From Nissolia schottii (taxonomy: Eukaryota; Streptophyta; Magnoliopsida; Fabales; Fabaceae), in the NCBI GenBank assembly GCA_003254905.1, contig QANU01087068.1, positions 199,154 through 263,153 of the forward strand: a stretch of DNA of 64,000 bases. The letters are read 5' to 3'. The position numbers and the translations under genes were made by a program. Under the pieces are notes generated by a model. The model was not told where the DNA came from. It searched no databases and was given only the letters and a program-made list of their open reading frames with translations. Below are positions 49,715 to 61,177 of this stretch, one piece after another; within the stretch, counting starts at the first letter, position 1; each line of letters opens with the position of its first letter.

Positions 49715-51090
49715 GTGAATAGGATTATTATCACCATTGATTTATTCTTTTTTTTTTTTGTGTGTGTGAATAGGTAACAACTAAGCGTACAAAATTTTGT
49801 TATTATTTCCATTGATTCACATAGGCATATTCTTTTCTTTTTTCACATTGTAGAATGGATATTGTAAAATTTATTTTAGGGCCTATTTTGCCCCACCCCC
49901 TAATTAATACAAGGGAAGAATTTCTTTCGTTCAGTCTTCAACATGGAATAATGAGTTTACTTGTGCTCAAAAGGTGCTACTACTAGAGATTCCATGTACA
50001 TATGTACAAATGTGACACCATCATATGGGGTTGTTAGTGCGTGTAAAATGTGCCACGTCTTTCTTTACTCTCCCTTGGGGAAGTATGGATGATCACAAAT
50101 CATACGTGGTTTAACTTTGAAAAAGTATTTTTGTTGTAGAAGTGGGACTCTTCTCACATGTGTATGAGTCTAGGAGTGATGGATTTAGTTAAGTTTTCCA
50201 TATTATTTCCTAACAAATTTAAAGAATGGCCAACATGGTTAATGAAAGAGTCAAGGGAAAAAGCATGGTTTATGCAAAATATTTCACATTACATTTTGCC
50301 TTTTATTTGTGATGGGAATGTAAGAATGATTCATTCATTCCGTGTTGCTTGGATCAGGTAAATCTATCTGTTCGAATTATTCGTCTCCTTTGACCAAATA
50401 TTTAAAAAGAAAAAAAATCTTTTAAAGACCTTTCGGGCCTTTTGAGGCAGTCATCACCTATTGAATGTTGTATGTTAATACTCGCCATTGTGTTGAATGA
50501 GAATGAAAGCGTTCCTTATTGATGTCGTTGATGTGCATAATAGGTAACTCTAAAGTGTACACAATATACGCACATTGATGTTTAGATTTATGTAAATTAA
50601 TGGAGAAATTCATTGTAAAAGAATGATTTGTTTTAAGGATTTTATAAATGTGAGCGCTAAAACTCAATGTAGGGTTAGTTCTTAGTTCTTTAACCAGTAG
50701 TCTCGAGAATTCTTACTCTATTGTAAGAGCCTATAATTAAGTCAAGTTAAATTAGTCAAGATTTTTGTAATAAAGTTTAAATGCCAATAGTTAAAACAAG
50801 ACCTAGATGGAAAAAAAAATAAATGTGGAATTTAGTTTTTAGTTAGAGCCCAAACTACTTCACCTTTAAACCTCGTCAGTTTTCAAGGCCCATAAAGGCC
50901 CAATATTCGTTTGGGGAATCCCAAAGCCCAGAAAAAAAACGGAGAAGACCGACTGAGAAGGAGAGAACTGCGAAGAGTTATTATTATTTAAAAAAACAAA
51001 TAGGAAAAAGGAAAAGGAAAAAGAAAAAGAAAGAGAAAGGGGTGAATGAATTAACCCAAGAAAGAGAGCACAAATTTGGCAAGTTCTCCA
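49715..51090. other. intergenic between IQM and DUF1644 genes
   Basis: 49715-49920 is probably the IQM 3' UTR. The rest is AT-rich without a recognised gene. At 50880-51060 purine-rich, GAA-rich sequence leads into the next promoter. Confidence 0.5.
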
Positions 51091-51099
51091 TCGTAAGTG

Positions 51100-51213
51100 T
51101 TAGGGTTTAAAATAAAATTATATTTCAATAATCAAAATCGAACCCTTTATATATAGTGTTACCGAAAGATCGAGCTGCAATCTTTTGATCTATTCTATCA
51201 ATCCACTTTCCAG
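51100..51213 (+). promoter_or_regulatory. promoter and leader exon of the DUF1644 gene
   Basis: TTAGGGTTT (about 51101) and TATATATAG (51148-51156) precede a probable leader ending at a donor TTCCAG|GTTTTG (51213/51214). The matching acceptor GAGGCAG|AGTTTATT is at 52832/52833, 33 bp before the ATG, so a 1.6-kb 5' UTR intron is inferred. Confidence 0.45.
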
Positions 51214-52299
51214 GTTTTGCCCTAAATAACCCTATCACTTTCTCTCTCCCTCTCTCTCTCTCTGCATTTTGTCGTTGTGATGCTGTGCATATTGATGTTT
51301 TCTTCTGAGCAAGTTGTTGTGCAGCGTTGTGTTTGCGATGTTTTGTATGATTCCCTTTAAAACAGTGCTAATTTGTGGTGAATTGCAACAAAGTTTGCAT
51401 CTTTGGACATGTTTCTTATGTTTTTCATCATGGGTGGACTGCATGCATAGGGATTCTAGTGTCTTTGGACGAGTTTGAGACTGATTCCGGTAAATTCGAC
51501 TCTTGCCCAGAAGAACAATTAAAGCCATCTAGAATGATGACTCTGTCATATAGCTTGCTAGATGTGATGCTAAAGTGGGGCAATTTCGAATTTTGAGAGG
51601 ATAATTAGTTATTGTTCTTTGGGATTCTTGGCTGCATGCAGCTTAGGGCATTGTAAAATTCAACATGGTCTTCAATTTCCACTGTCAATGTTTTGCTGGG
51701 CTAGTTAGTTTATATGTATAATCAATGCTAGAGACTCATATTTTGTTGGTCCCTTTCTATAGGGTTTAGCTTCTCAAAAGTGAGATAGAGAGGGGTGCCC
51801 TTTATTGATCCAAGGGTAGATAACCCCTCACTTTCTCGCTTTACAGCCACCCTCACTGTAGAGGATGCTAGTCCCTTTCTAATGCTAAAACCTTCTTTTA
51901 GTTAGTGGTGTGCGTGATCTTTGGTGCCTCTTGCCTTTTAGGGCATTAAAAACCTTTATTGCGTTTAGTGTGTCATTTGCCTTTAACTTATCTCTAGTTT
52001 CTTTATAACTCCAGCTTATATGGAATTGGAAATCTCAAGATAAAACGGGTTCAAAATTGTCATAGCATGTTTATTCCTTGGCTGTTTCTTTTGGTACAGT
52101 TGCCCCCACCTCCTCTTTATTTCCTGTGTTTCCTGTGGTAGATTGATAACTAGATCAGTCCAGCTATTATAGTGTGTCAAATAATAGTTGTGCAGCTTGT
52201 GCCAGGGTTGGAGAGTCACTTTATGCTTGAGTTAATTTTTCTGTTTGAAGTTAGTTAATTGTTGTTTCTGGTTTGATGAAGTACTTCTTTTGATACTAA

Positions 52300-52427
52300 G
52301 GGTGTGTTTGCGAGTTGGGTTTAGGAGGGAAAAGAAACGTTTTTGGGGGTGGGGAGGGCTTAGTTGTGATTTTGAGGCCCCCCAAAACCTTTCCTTTCCC
52401 TCTTAAATCCAACTCGCAAACACACCC
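52300..52427. mobile_element. Tourist-like (PIF/Harbinger) MITE, TAA target duplication
   Basis: 128 bp with TIRs starting GGGTGTGTTTGCGAGTTGG and ending in its exact reverse complement, extended by GTTTA and TCCC-rich arms. TAA flanks both sides (52297-52299 and 52428-52430). A GGGTGTGTTTG-type end with a 3-bp TAA duplication is the Tourist/Harbinger signature. It lies in the putative 5' UTR intron of the DUF1644 gene. Arms are nearly identical, suggesting a fairly recent insertion. Confidence 0.88.
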
Positions 52428-52865
52428 TAAGTGTCAATCTTCTGAAATGTCTAATTGTTATGGTTGCCATTTATATTGTTATAGACTCATTGATGTAGCC
52501 ATGCTGGTATTCTGTTTCAATGTGTTTGCATAATAGATTTTATTATGAAGGCTGTTTATAATGAAACTCATAGACCATGCCATATTTTAAATTTTGCATC
52601 TTTCTGGTTCCAACTAAATTTGCTAGGTTGACCCAATCTTCAAAACTTCAATATTCATGGGCAGATTTAAGAATTAATTGCTTTTATCTCCTAAACAAAT
52701 TGTGTGAGGAATGAGGGAGAGTATTCTAATGATGTTTGGGGTTTTCTTAATATTGCTGACTTGTTTTGCTTTAACACTTCATATATCATCACTGATTTTA
52801 TGTTTTTTTTTTGGTTCTTTGATATGAGGCAGAGTTTATTAGCAGCAACAACTTGAATTTCAAAA

Positions 52866-54140
52866 ATGCCAAAAGTTAGAAGAGTGCAGTCCCCGTCTAT
52901 TGATTCTACTAGGTCATATCCTTACCCTTCCAACTCCAAAAACGATGAGCTGCACAACAGACCCATAACTTTGCTGGGATCGGTTGATGACATGAAAGAA
53001 TGGGAGGATGCTAGGTGTCCTATTTGCATGGAATCCCCTCATAATGCCGTTCTTCTTAAATGTTCTTCCCATGAGATGGGCTGCCGTCCTTATATGTGCA
53101 ATACCAGTTACCGGCACTCCAATTGCCTTGACCAGTTTTGTAAGTCATTTGCCTCTCATCTCTCATCAACAATACTGCAAGAAATTCCTCTCACAAGCAC
53201 AACCTCTCATAGTAGGGATGTTCAGCCAGAGCCTGGTCACTCCTTGCAACGTGGGAGCCAGTTGCAACCAAAGCTCATCTGCCCTCTTTGCCGGGGAGGG
53301 ATTTATGGATATATGGTTTTGGAGCCTGCACGTTGGTATATGAATTCTAAATCAAGGAGTTGCTCTTCTGAGACGTGCGAATTCCAGGGGACATATTCAG
53401 AACTTAGGAAGCATGCTAGGTCTGAGCATCCTTCTGTTCGACCGTCGGAGGTGGATCCCTCCCGACAGGGTGATTGGTTAAGGATGGAACAGGAAAGGGA
53501 CTTGGAAGATCTGTTTAGCACAATCCGCCCGAGTTCTGTTGTTGAATACGATAGCAACATCATTTTGACTGGGGGTCTGAGTTCTGTTGTCGAATACAAC
53601 AGTGACCCCATTTTGACTGGTGGTCTAGCCGAATTGATGTCCTTTTTCCTGTATGAAATATTTTCTTCTATTGAAGATGTTAACCGGATGACTAATTTGG
53701 TGTCCAATTCTAGACATAGAGTGCCATTACATGACAGAAGGTCTGGAACAATGAACCGGATATTGGATGATATGCAGACAAATCAACCAGCTAGATGGAG
53801 ATCCAATTTACCTTCGGCACATCAACCGGAGAGATGGAGAACTAATTTATCATCATGGCACAACCGGGATGCAAATCGCACAGCTAGATGGAGAACTAAT
53901 CTGTCATCTTCAAGAATGCCTCGTGAAGTTCACCAACAATATAGAGAATTGAGCCCTGGGACAATGACATCTTTGACAAGAATGCCACCACCTCCGCCTC
54001 GGGCCCGACAAAGTACTCAGACTAGTCCCGGATCGAACACTTCTTCATCTGGAAGAAACTCTAGTAATTCTTCATCTGGAAGGGTTCCTGGACATCAATT
54101 ACGTTGGCGTGATCAAAGATGGTCAACATACAACCCATGA
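52866..54140 (+). CDS. DUF1644 family zinc-binding protein
   Basis: Single uninterrupted coding exon of 424 aa. The DUF1644 signature is clear: CPICMESPHNAVLLKCSSHE (51-70) then GCRPYMCNTSYRHSNCLDQF, a second Cys pair in LICPLCRGGIYGY near 140, and a C2H2-like CSSETCEFQGTYSELRKHAR-SEH near 167-190. Rice members (SIDP series) respond to salt and ABA. The biochemical role is unsettled, although the Cys pattern resembles RING or U-box zinc binding. The C-terminal half is low-complexity with four [AE]RWR[ST]NL repeats and a Ser-rich tail. Odd: a 16-residue tandem duplication (SSVVEY..ILTGGL, DNA 53531-53626). The gene converges on the DUF616 gene. Function is family inference. Confidence 0.93.
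   Translation: MPKVRRVQSPSIDSTRSYPYPSNSKNDELHNRPITLLGSVDDMKEWEDARCPICMESPHNAVLLKCSSHEMGCRPYMCNTSYRHSNCLDQFCKSFASHLSSTILQEIPLTSTTSHSRDVQPEPGHSLQRGSQLQPKLICPLCRGGIYGYMVLEPARWYMNSKSRSCSSETCEFQGTYSELRKHARSEHPSVRPSEVDPSRQGDWLRMEQERDLEDLFSTIRPSSVVEYDSNIILTGGLSSVVEYNSDPILTGGLAELMSFFLYEIFSSIEDVNRMTNLVSNSRHRVPLHDRRSGTMNRILDDMQTNQPARWRSNLPSAHQPERWRTNLSSWHNRDANRTARWRTNLSSSRMPREVHQQYRELSPGTMTSLTRMPPPPPRARQSTQTSPGSNTSSSGRNSSNSSSGRVPGHQLRWRDQRWSTYNP
53531..53626 (+). repeat. 48-bp in-frame tandem duplication in the DUF1644 gene
   Basis: Units 53531-53578 and 53579-53626 begin GAGTTCTGTTGT and end GACTGG(G/T)GGTCT. Both encode SSVVEY-(D/N)-S-x-x-ILTGGL. Several synonymous and conservative differences separate them. 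Confidence 0.9.
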
Positions 54141-54895
54141 GAGGCAATAGTTCTTTCTGAAAGATAATAATACAATCTGTGTCACATCTATAAGAACGTA
54201 CTTCTACTATTTATTGGGAGATTATCATTTAATTTAGTTGGCTCAAGGAAATTGCATTGCAACTGATAATTTTTCGTCTTGCCTTATATTTCTGAAGGAA
54301 ATTGTGTTATATGCGAATTCATTTAGCCACTGACTAGCATTGTGCACATCATAGCATTTTTCAATTTGAGTAGTGATCTTATGATAACTTCAACACTTTC
54401 CTCTAAAATATGAAAATGTAGTTGTATTACATTCTAGTCATTTCTAATACAATCACATTTCTTAGTACTTGTTTGGATACCATTATTTTCACGTGAGAAT
54501 GAGTAATTTGGCTTCTTGATATACTTTTTTAGGGAGTAAAAAATTTCTTACTTCATCTAAACTTTTAAGTTTGACATTTTCAAATGGAAAAAAACAAAGT
54601 TGAATAAATCTGAATGATTTCTTCGGGTTTATTTGACTCTTACCATCGCCAGCTTTGGCGTATTTTAAATATATTTAACATTAATTTTGAAACCTTAGAA
54701 ATGAAGTTTTGAATATCGACCTTAGTAATGAACAACTGAAGGAAAGGTAGGAAGGCAAACTCGACCTTTGATTTCATCCTCTAAAAGCTGATCTTTTCCT
54801 TTACTTTCATTAAGATTAAGCAAAACTCACAATAAATCCTTCTAAGTTAAGAAACACACAACAAATGAATATATTAAAATAATAAAACAAAAAAC
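54141..54895. other. intergenic between convergent 3' ends
   Basis: AT-rich spacer, including the 3' UTRs of the DUF1644 gene (+) and the DUF616 gene (-). No further gene seen. Confidence 0.6.
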
Positions 54896-57800
54896 TCAGC
54901 CTGCTTTTGATGTTCTAGTTACATGAGGCAGAACAACTGATTTGAGATCCCCTGGATAAGGGGTAAACAAGCCTAATCCTCCCCTACTTTCTTTCAAGTT
55001 GTTATTCTTGAGTTCATCCAACTGCTTAACCCATTCAATGGGAGAAGAGTGCTCTCTTGTGTGAGGGTGCAACAAAAACAGTGAATTGTATTCACAGTTT
55101 GGAAACATGAACAGGTTGAAGGGTTCCCCTAATCTGCATGCAACATAGCCAAAACTCAGTTGGTCTCTTGGTGTGAAGAGATGAACCTCATTGAACCACA
55201 AGCAGCTAAACAAGTTGTTCATTGTAGTATGTTCTCGAATGATTACGGCTCCCTCCGGCACATCTGAAATTGAATACATTACTGTTAACAATGTGACATC
55301 ACTATGCACAAGGACTTGATATGAAAGTTCACTAGTTCAAAGCTACACCACTGAAAATTGCATAACAGAAAACAAGATAAAGCTCATATCCATGTGGTGT
55401 AGTCTGGTGACCTTTCATTTTGAACCTAACTAGAAGCCATTCAAAATTTTCATACTGATGAAAGAATTATTATTGCGGCTCAAGTGATAAAATCCAAAGA
55501 ATTCAGAATGACAAACAAAACTGCTGGTGAAATCAAACAGTAGAAATAAAACGCAAAACCAAAATGGTTTAATTTCCTTTCTTACCACTAATAGTCTTTT
55601 TCTTTGCACTCCATGGCTTCATTCCTTCATAATAGTATATTTTCATATGGAGATCAATTAGGGGTCGTGCATATCGCTTTCGCCTCTTGTTTGCATCAGC
55701 CTCCTCATATATACTACGGTGATGCTTATGTTGAGCAATGGCAAATGTATGCTTCCCACGCCACAGGTATCTAAGTGGTATAAACATGGTCTTAACAGGT
55801 TACAGTCATCACAAACATCTTTAAAATGTTCATATTATCAGAAAAGTAGGCATAAACTGTGACCAAAGATATAAGTACCTCTCAAGGATTTGCAATGGAT
55901 CAACTATCAGCTCCATTTTACCATCTATCCATAAACTATATTGTGCTTGAGGGAACAACCTGTGAGTTAAAATCTTAGGAACCTTCCCGTTCCTTCTTGG
56001 TTCATCATAAGGTGGATGCTTAAGAAGAATAAGACGCCAGATTCCTGCCCACTTTCCACCATCATTTTCTTCTTTGACAGTACCATTTTCCCTCATGAAT
56101 TTCAGAGATACCTCATCCACCACCATAAGAAAGCAAAAGAGCTTCTTCGAGCGGAGGCTTATATTTGATGGTTGATGAGGGAGATCATACCCATCGAAAA
56201 TGCCAGATGCAACGACAAATTTGCATCTCTTAACATATCTGATGTCTAGAGGATCCATATCAGCACCACCACCTCGGATAAATCCACAGTGCACCTGGGG
56301 GTGAAGAACATGGGAAAACAAGACTCGTTAGTAACCACAGCACAATCTTACAAAAATCTGAAAGCAATTGCAACCAAAATAAACTTAACTAAATCATGGT
56401 AATTAATTTACCTTCATATTTGATTTTAGTTTGTAACTTTCCTCCCTCTGCTTCCAACTTATATGGCCTCCAAACAGAGGAGATGATTGAGACCCATTAT
56501 GTGGAACCTCATCTTCAATAACATACGATAACTTTTTGACAATTTTGTCCAAAGTTCGTCCAGGCGGGATAACTATTTTATCAGGGTCATTTGAAAGAGG
56601 AATCGGACATCCTAATGGAGACAAGCAACATCAAAACCAAACACCTGTTGTTATTTGGTTAAGCGATGAAGCCTAAAAAGGAACAAATGGGGGCATAACC
56701 GTAAGAATCTTACTGTGAGGTTTTGTTACAAGCCCCATAGTGTCTAACATGGTGTACACCTTGCTATCTTTGTTACACATAGCTGCAGGTCAAGCAGAAA
56801 ATTGTATATTATCAGAAGCTCTTACAATACGTTGACTATTCTATTGAAGAAATAGAGCACCAAGACAAATTTGGTGAAACATACAACTTAATGATCTAAC
56901 AGAACGTCCCAACAAGTTATAACCCTACTCATAGCAAATTTGTATCTAAATCCTCCAATGAGATTGCGACTATTTGTAATTCCAAAATTATTCTTAAGAA
57001 ACTAAATCTGAATATAGATAAAATGCAAGTACGCAGCCTTCCCTTCAGAAAACCCCTCTCAATCATTGAATAGTTAAAAGGAAAAATATCTAGAAATATC
57101 TAGAGTAACTGGAATGAAAATGGGAATAGATTTCTTATATAGCAATTAATCACACTAAATTCATTTTCCAGTAACTAGACATATTCTACTATTCTAAGAA
57201 ATTAGATAGTTCCTACTTCTTACGCTTCCTAAATCCACAGTAAATACAACTAAAGAAATATGCTATTTTTAATAGAGAGATGCATAGAATTCAACATTAT
57301 CTATGACTCATGGTGAAATGAATATCAAAACTGTTCTTTTCAAAGGCTAATATCTATGAATGACTTCCTTTAACTGTTGGTTTTGTGATACCAGACAACT
57401 AAAATCTGCAAGTAGCAAAGCTAAAACTGAAGTGATTTTATCTATTCAATTCTGCCTATTACCCTACAGATTAGATGAAGAATTTAAGTAATCCGATCAA
57501 GAAGAGTTAACAAAAAGATTAAGAAGATTCCCAAGAAGTAACGGAATGAACTAAGAGCCTCACCAACCTGATAAAAAGGAGACAGAAGATTGACAAGACC
57601 ATATATGGAACAACAGTGCAACAAGAATTAATAACATCCACAGGATCCCTGCAACAAGAACCAACCGAATAAACCCTTTCTTCCAAACAATCTTCATGGG
57701 GTAATCTTGGGATACCCTCCCTGAAGAAAACAAGCCCTCTTCAGAATCTGCATAGCCAACGGAAAAAAAAGTACAAACTTAGTATATCTACCATAGCCAA

Positions 57801-58033
57801 ACTAATTACTGACTCCCCTAGCATGTCATCTAGCAAAGAAAGACACCAAAAAGAACAAATGATTTCACATTCTCAACAAACTAAAGGACCAAAACAGTTT
57901 ATGGCATTTGTGAAAGTGAGTAATATAACGTAGTCCTGAGTCCTTTGTTACCTTTGGCAGGTGGGTTTTGATTATTTCGGTCTCCTCTACGATTTAGGCG
58001 CAAAGATAGAGTCTTTTGAAGATCACCCTCCAT
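54896..58033 (-). CDS. DUF616 / MUCI70-like Golgi glycosyltransferase
   Basis: Seven exons in phase: 57952-58033, 57568-57747, 56714-56782, 56412-56611, 55879-56294, 55586-55770 and 54896-55263, giving 499 aa. Type II membrane layout: a basic N-terminus, then a hydrophobic anchor at about 53-76 (FIRLVLVAGILWMLL..), then the lumenal domain. Family blocks are CGFIRGGGADMDPLDIRYVK (180 on), KWAGIWRLILLKHPPYDEPR, FPQAQYSLWIDGKMELIVDP with its DGK acidic site, YLWRGKHTFAIAQHKHHRSI and IIREHTTMNNLFSCLWFNE. In Arabidopsis, MUCI70 is needed for seed-mucilage pectin. Another member, TOD1, was reported as a Golgi ceramidase, so the exact substrate is uncertain. The first exon was chosen because its phase closes exactly. 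A 5' UTR intron is probable. Confidence 0.92.
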
Positions 58034-58154
58034 ATTTGATTCTTTTCCTCAGCTTGTCATTACTGTAACTGTATAACAAAAAGAGGGAATATGAGCAAAA
58101 AAAATGACACTTTTTTTTTATTCGCATAACTCATGGGACTTGTAACCAGAGAAA

Positions 58155-58625
58155 GATGCACACCTATGTTGCATGGGTACGGATACGGATACGAAATTTT
58201 TAAAAAACAGGGGTATGGGTATGCCAAATATATATAATAAAAAAAAAAAGTTACAAGATAACTAAAAGAAACATAACCATTTCAACATTAAATTAAGCTA
58301 AATTGTTCAACACTAAATCTCAAATTCAAAGAAAAACACCAGAATATCACTTCAATTTCAATCAGAAGTTCAGAACAGAGAATGCACCCAATATGACTTC
58401 GATCAGACAAACAGTAAGAATCCGAGAATGGAGGGCGGCAAAGCAAGAAACAAGGAAGAAAAATTAGAATATACAGATTACAAATTAACAGAGCTACAAA
58501 TCTTAGAGGAGGGAGGTGGAGGAGCAGCGGATGGCGTTGTGGATTGCAGATGGAGGAGCAGCGGAATGCGCCGCCGTCGCGGATTGCAGATGGAGGAGCA
58601 GCGGATTCGCGGTCTGAAGGGGTAA
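58155..58625. mobile_element. MITE-like insertion with minisatellite in the 5' UTR intron
   Basis: The left part has ATGTTGCATGGGTACGGATA followed by CGGATACG, a string common in a dispersed plant repeat. The right part (about 58510-58610) holds a 41-45-bp minisatellite of GATGGAGGAGCAGCGGA units, three copies. No TIR or TSD could be fixed. GC-rich relative to its surroundings. Confidence 0.35.
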
Positions 58626-58995
58626 GGTAAGTTTTAGGTTTCTTTATTTAGTTTTCTTGATTTTATTTTTTCAAAATCCAAAACGACGTAAGAAACTGAT
58701 CCATACAAATTACCGAATACCATAAAATCAGGACTTGTTAAAAACCAAAACTTTGAGATGAAAAAGAGGGGGAAAAGGGGAAAAAGAGAAAAAAGAGACA
58801 AAAGAGAAAAGGGTAAGACCCAAATGAAGATTACGGGTTAGTTTACTGAGGTGTAGCTTGGGTGCTGTGTCGGTGTGATGCAGATGCACATATATAACCA
58901 CCGAAATAGGGTGAAGAGAAGGAAGAAGAAGATGATGCATCAGTGTCAGTTATATAATTACGAATGAATGTGGGGGAGGGAGAAGAAGTTGGCAC

Positions 58996-59215
58996 CTGAT
59001 TGTGATTTTTGTTGACGGCGAAAGAGAGGAAGAAGGAGGAGCAGATCTCTATGGAGTAATGTGGGTAGTAATGTTATGTTGTGAATTGGGTCCGAAGTTG
59101 CAAAAAACATTAACACAAAAGAGTGAAACAATAATAATAAAGTGAAGGTGTTGAGAGAGTCTAAAACTGAAACAGATCTCTCTCTACTGATTTTTGTTCT
59201 CTCCTCAATCGTCAT
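58996..59215 (-). other. probable 5' UTR exon of the DUF616 gene
   Basis: On the minus strand a pyrimidine-rich leader (CTCCTCCTTCTTCCTCTC) ends at a donor AATCAG|GTGCC (58996/58995). A matching acceptor TTACAG|TAATG lies at 58063/58062, 29 bp before the ATG. Upstream limit is approximate. Confidence 0.4.
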
Positions 59216-59306
59216 CCATGGCCGTCACAGGATCATGGGAAAGGAAGCTTCAGATTTTTTTTTCATTAGAGTATTATTTTTTTTGCAAATATTATTATTA
59301 TTATTA

Positions 59307-59648
59307 GGGGTAATTATGTTTTTATTTCCTTAAACATTTTAATTTTATATTTTTTCTCTAAAAAAAATTGTTAGAAAATCATCCCTCTAATTTTTTTTAT
59401 ATTTAGTTTCTTTCGTCATGATGTGATAATTAACTTGGTTACGTAGTAATTTACCTGCAGTGACATGTGCAAATTTTTGTGGATGCCTAACTTATATGAC
59501 AAAATTAACTGTCACGTCAACCATTAAATGTTTAACTTGACGGCAATGACTAAAATAAAAATAAATAAAGATAGAGGGACGATTTATTTTTTTAAAAAAA
59601 TTGAGAGATAAAATATAAAATTTAAAATCTGACTAAAAACATATTTAG
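59307..59648. mobile_element. MITE with GGGTAAxTATGTTTTTA-type TIRs
   Basis: The left end GGGGTAATTATGTTTTTATT and the reverse complement of the right end, CTAAATATGTTTTTAG, match loosely. Inside are facing blocks CCCTCTAATTTTTTT and ATAGAGGGACGATT. Flanks are TTATTATTA on both sides, so the TSD is ambiguous. Noncoding, about 342 bp. Confidence 0.6.
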
Positions 59649-59649
59649 T

Positions 59650-60350
59650 TATTATTATGACATTGAAGGACATGATCAAGTATAAAAAAGAGATGATTTG
59701 ATCATTCAAAAGGTAGAAAAGGAGAGAACCAAAAGCCAACTAAAAAACCTACCATTGAAGAATTCTTTCATCTTTTTCTCCTCTCAAAATCTCGTATTCT
59801 GAATTTGTTTTTCCTGCACTTGTTTTGTGATTCCTTTGTTTTATTTTTGGTGAGAAAAACTTATTTTATTTGAGAGTTATTAAGAGCAAAAAGAGTGTGA
59901 GTCAAGAGAGAGTTTTTTTTTTTTTTAGAGAAAAGCCATATTTCAATTTCTTTGTTTTTGAAATTCTGTGAGGTTTATTTGAGAGATATTTAGACGTTGT
60001 TATTGGTGTTTGTATTTGGCAGATTTGTGAAAGAAAATTAGAACTTTGAAGTAATTGAAGAATTGGACGTAGATTCCTAACATTTGGGAGTCGAACCAGT
60101 ATAAACTTTGTGTGTTCTATTTTCTTATTTCCTTCACTTTTTGTGTTTTTGAACTTTAGAAAGAAGGTCCATTTCTGTTTTGAAAAAGCATTATTTCATA
60201 TTTCAGAAAAGTTGTCTCCTTGAACATAAGGAGATTATCTCCTAAGTTTTCAAGAGATAACTTTTCTGATCAGAAAGGAATGTAATTTTCTGAAAATCTG
60301 TTTGCTTAGATTTAACCCCCTTCCCTAAGCCATATCAAACCATCAATACA
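59650..60350 (+). other. LTR-like leader fragment
   Basis: TTTTTCTCCTCTCAAAATCT and a long T/A-rich leader end in GGGAGTCGAACCAGTATAAA then CTTTGTGTGTTCTATTTTC, which resembles R-U5 of copia LTRs. No partner LTR or coding domain is present. Confidence 0.35.
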
Positions 60351-60571
60351 TATAATTCTTCAACTTTCAATCCAAATGCCAGAATTGTTAAGGAACAAGA
60401 GACTAATACTAGTGACATGAAGATGCAAGAAAAGGTGTTCTTTCCCATACTCTCCTCTCCCCGCAACACTAAGGAAGATACTAATCAATCTGTTTTCCAA
60501 GCTTGTTTTACACGTAATTAAGAGGTTTAATTGCACGCAACTAACAATATTCATCATATAGTAGTCCTCAC

Positions 60572-61116
60572 CTTGCCCAGCCTCATCAAGTTTCTTACTT
60601 CGATACATCTGGAATATAAGATACTTGCAAGTGACTCTTAACATGAACAATGTTGAGTCCTCTGACATTCATTAACTGAAGCACCAACTTGGGTGTTGCT
60701 CCTGCATATATACACCAATATTTAATGAAACATATTTTAATTTAAGCCTTTCTTTCTTTTCATCCCTATAATGAGTACTGACTTTCTTGGTCGCCAAGCC
60801 TCTCAATAGCATGGACAAAGGAGTGATGAAGGTCTGGAGTCCACCTGAGCCTAGGCATCTTTGATCTTACATACTGCCTCACACCACTCCGTCCTGTTCT
60901 TCTTTCATTATTGTTTCTATGATTATTACTCGATTTCCCTTCATCATCCTTTTTTTCATTCTCCTCAGCACACTCCTCCTCCATATCACTGCAAGCTTCT
61001 TCATTCAAGTCAAAGGATGTGCACTAGTGAGAATAAGACCCCATTGATGCTTCCCCACCTTGTAATTCCTCATCAATATTGTTGTCATTAACATTCTCAA
61101 ATCTACCATCTGACAT
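60572..61116 (-). pseudogene. G2-like (GARP) transcription-factor pseudogene
   Basis: Exon 1 (61116-60783) starts MSDGRFENVNDNN and has an EAR-like SFDLNEE, an acidic stretch and then VRSKMPRLRWTPDLHHSFVH. A phase-1 intron leads to exon 2 (60701-60625; ATPKLVLQLMNVRG.., ending HVKSHLQ). Exon 3 is MYRSKKLDEAGQ (60608-60572). Together this is the Myb-like SHLQMY domain of GARP factors (At1g14600-like). Two lesions: an in-frame TAG at 61026-61024 before SFDLNEE, and an intron between SHLQ and MYRSKK reduced to 16 nt (60624-60609), too short to splice and frame-shifting if retained. The C-terminal half is not recognisable. A downstream start could bypass the TAG but not the second lesion. Confidence 0.85.
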
Positions 61117-61177
61117 ATTTACCTTAATCTGCTGTTGCTTGGGACATCACCTTCAAACTCTTAAGTTAGCATTTCAC

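Noticed and set aside
58428..58625. 65-codon Gly/Arg-rich frame
   Set aside because: It reads through a GC-rich minisatellite of GATGGAGGAGCAGCGGA units in an intron.
60609..60624. Functional micro-intron in the GARP gene
   Set aside because: Sixteen nucleotides is far below the minimum plant intron length, and an upstream in-frame TAG also breaks the gene.
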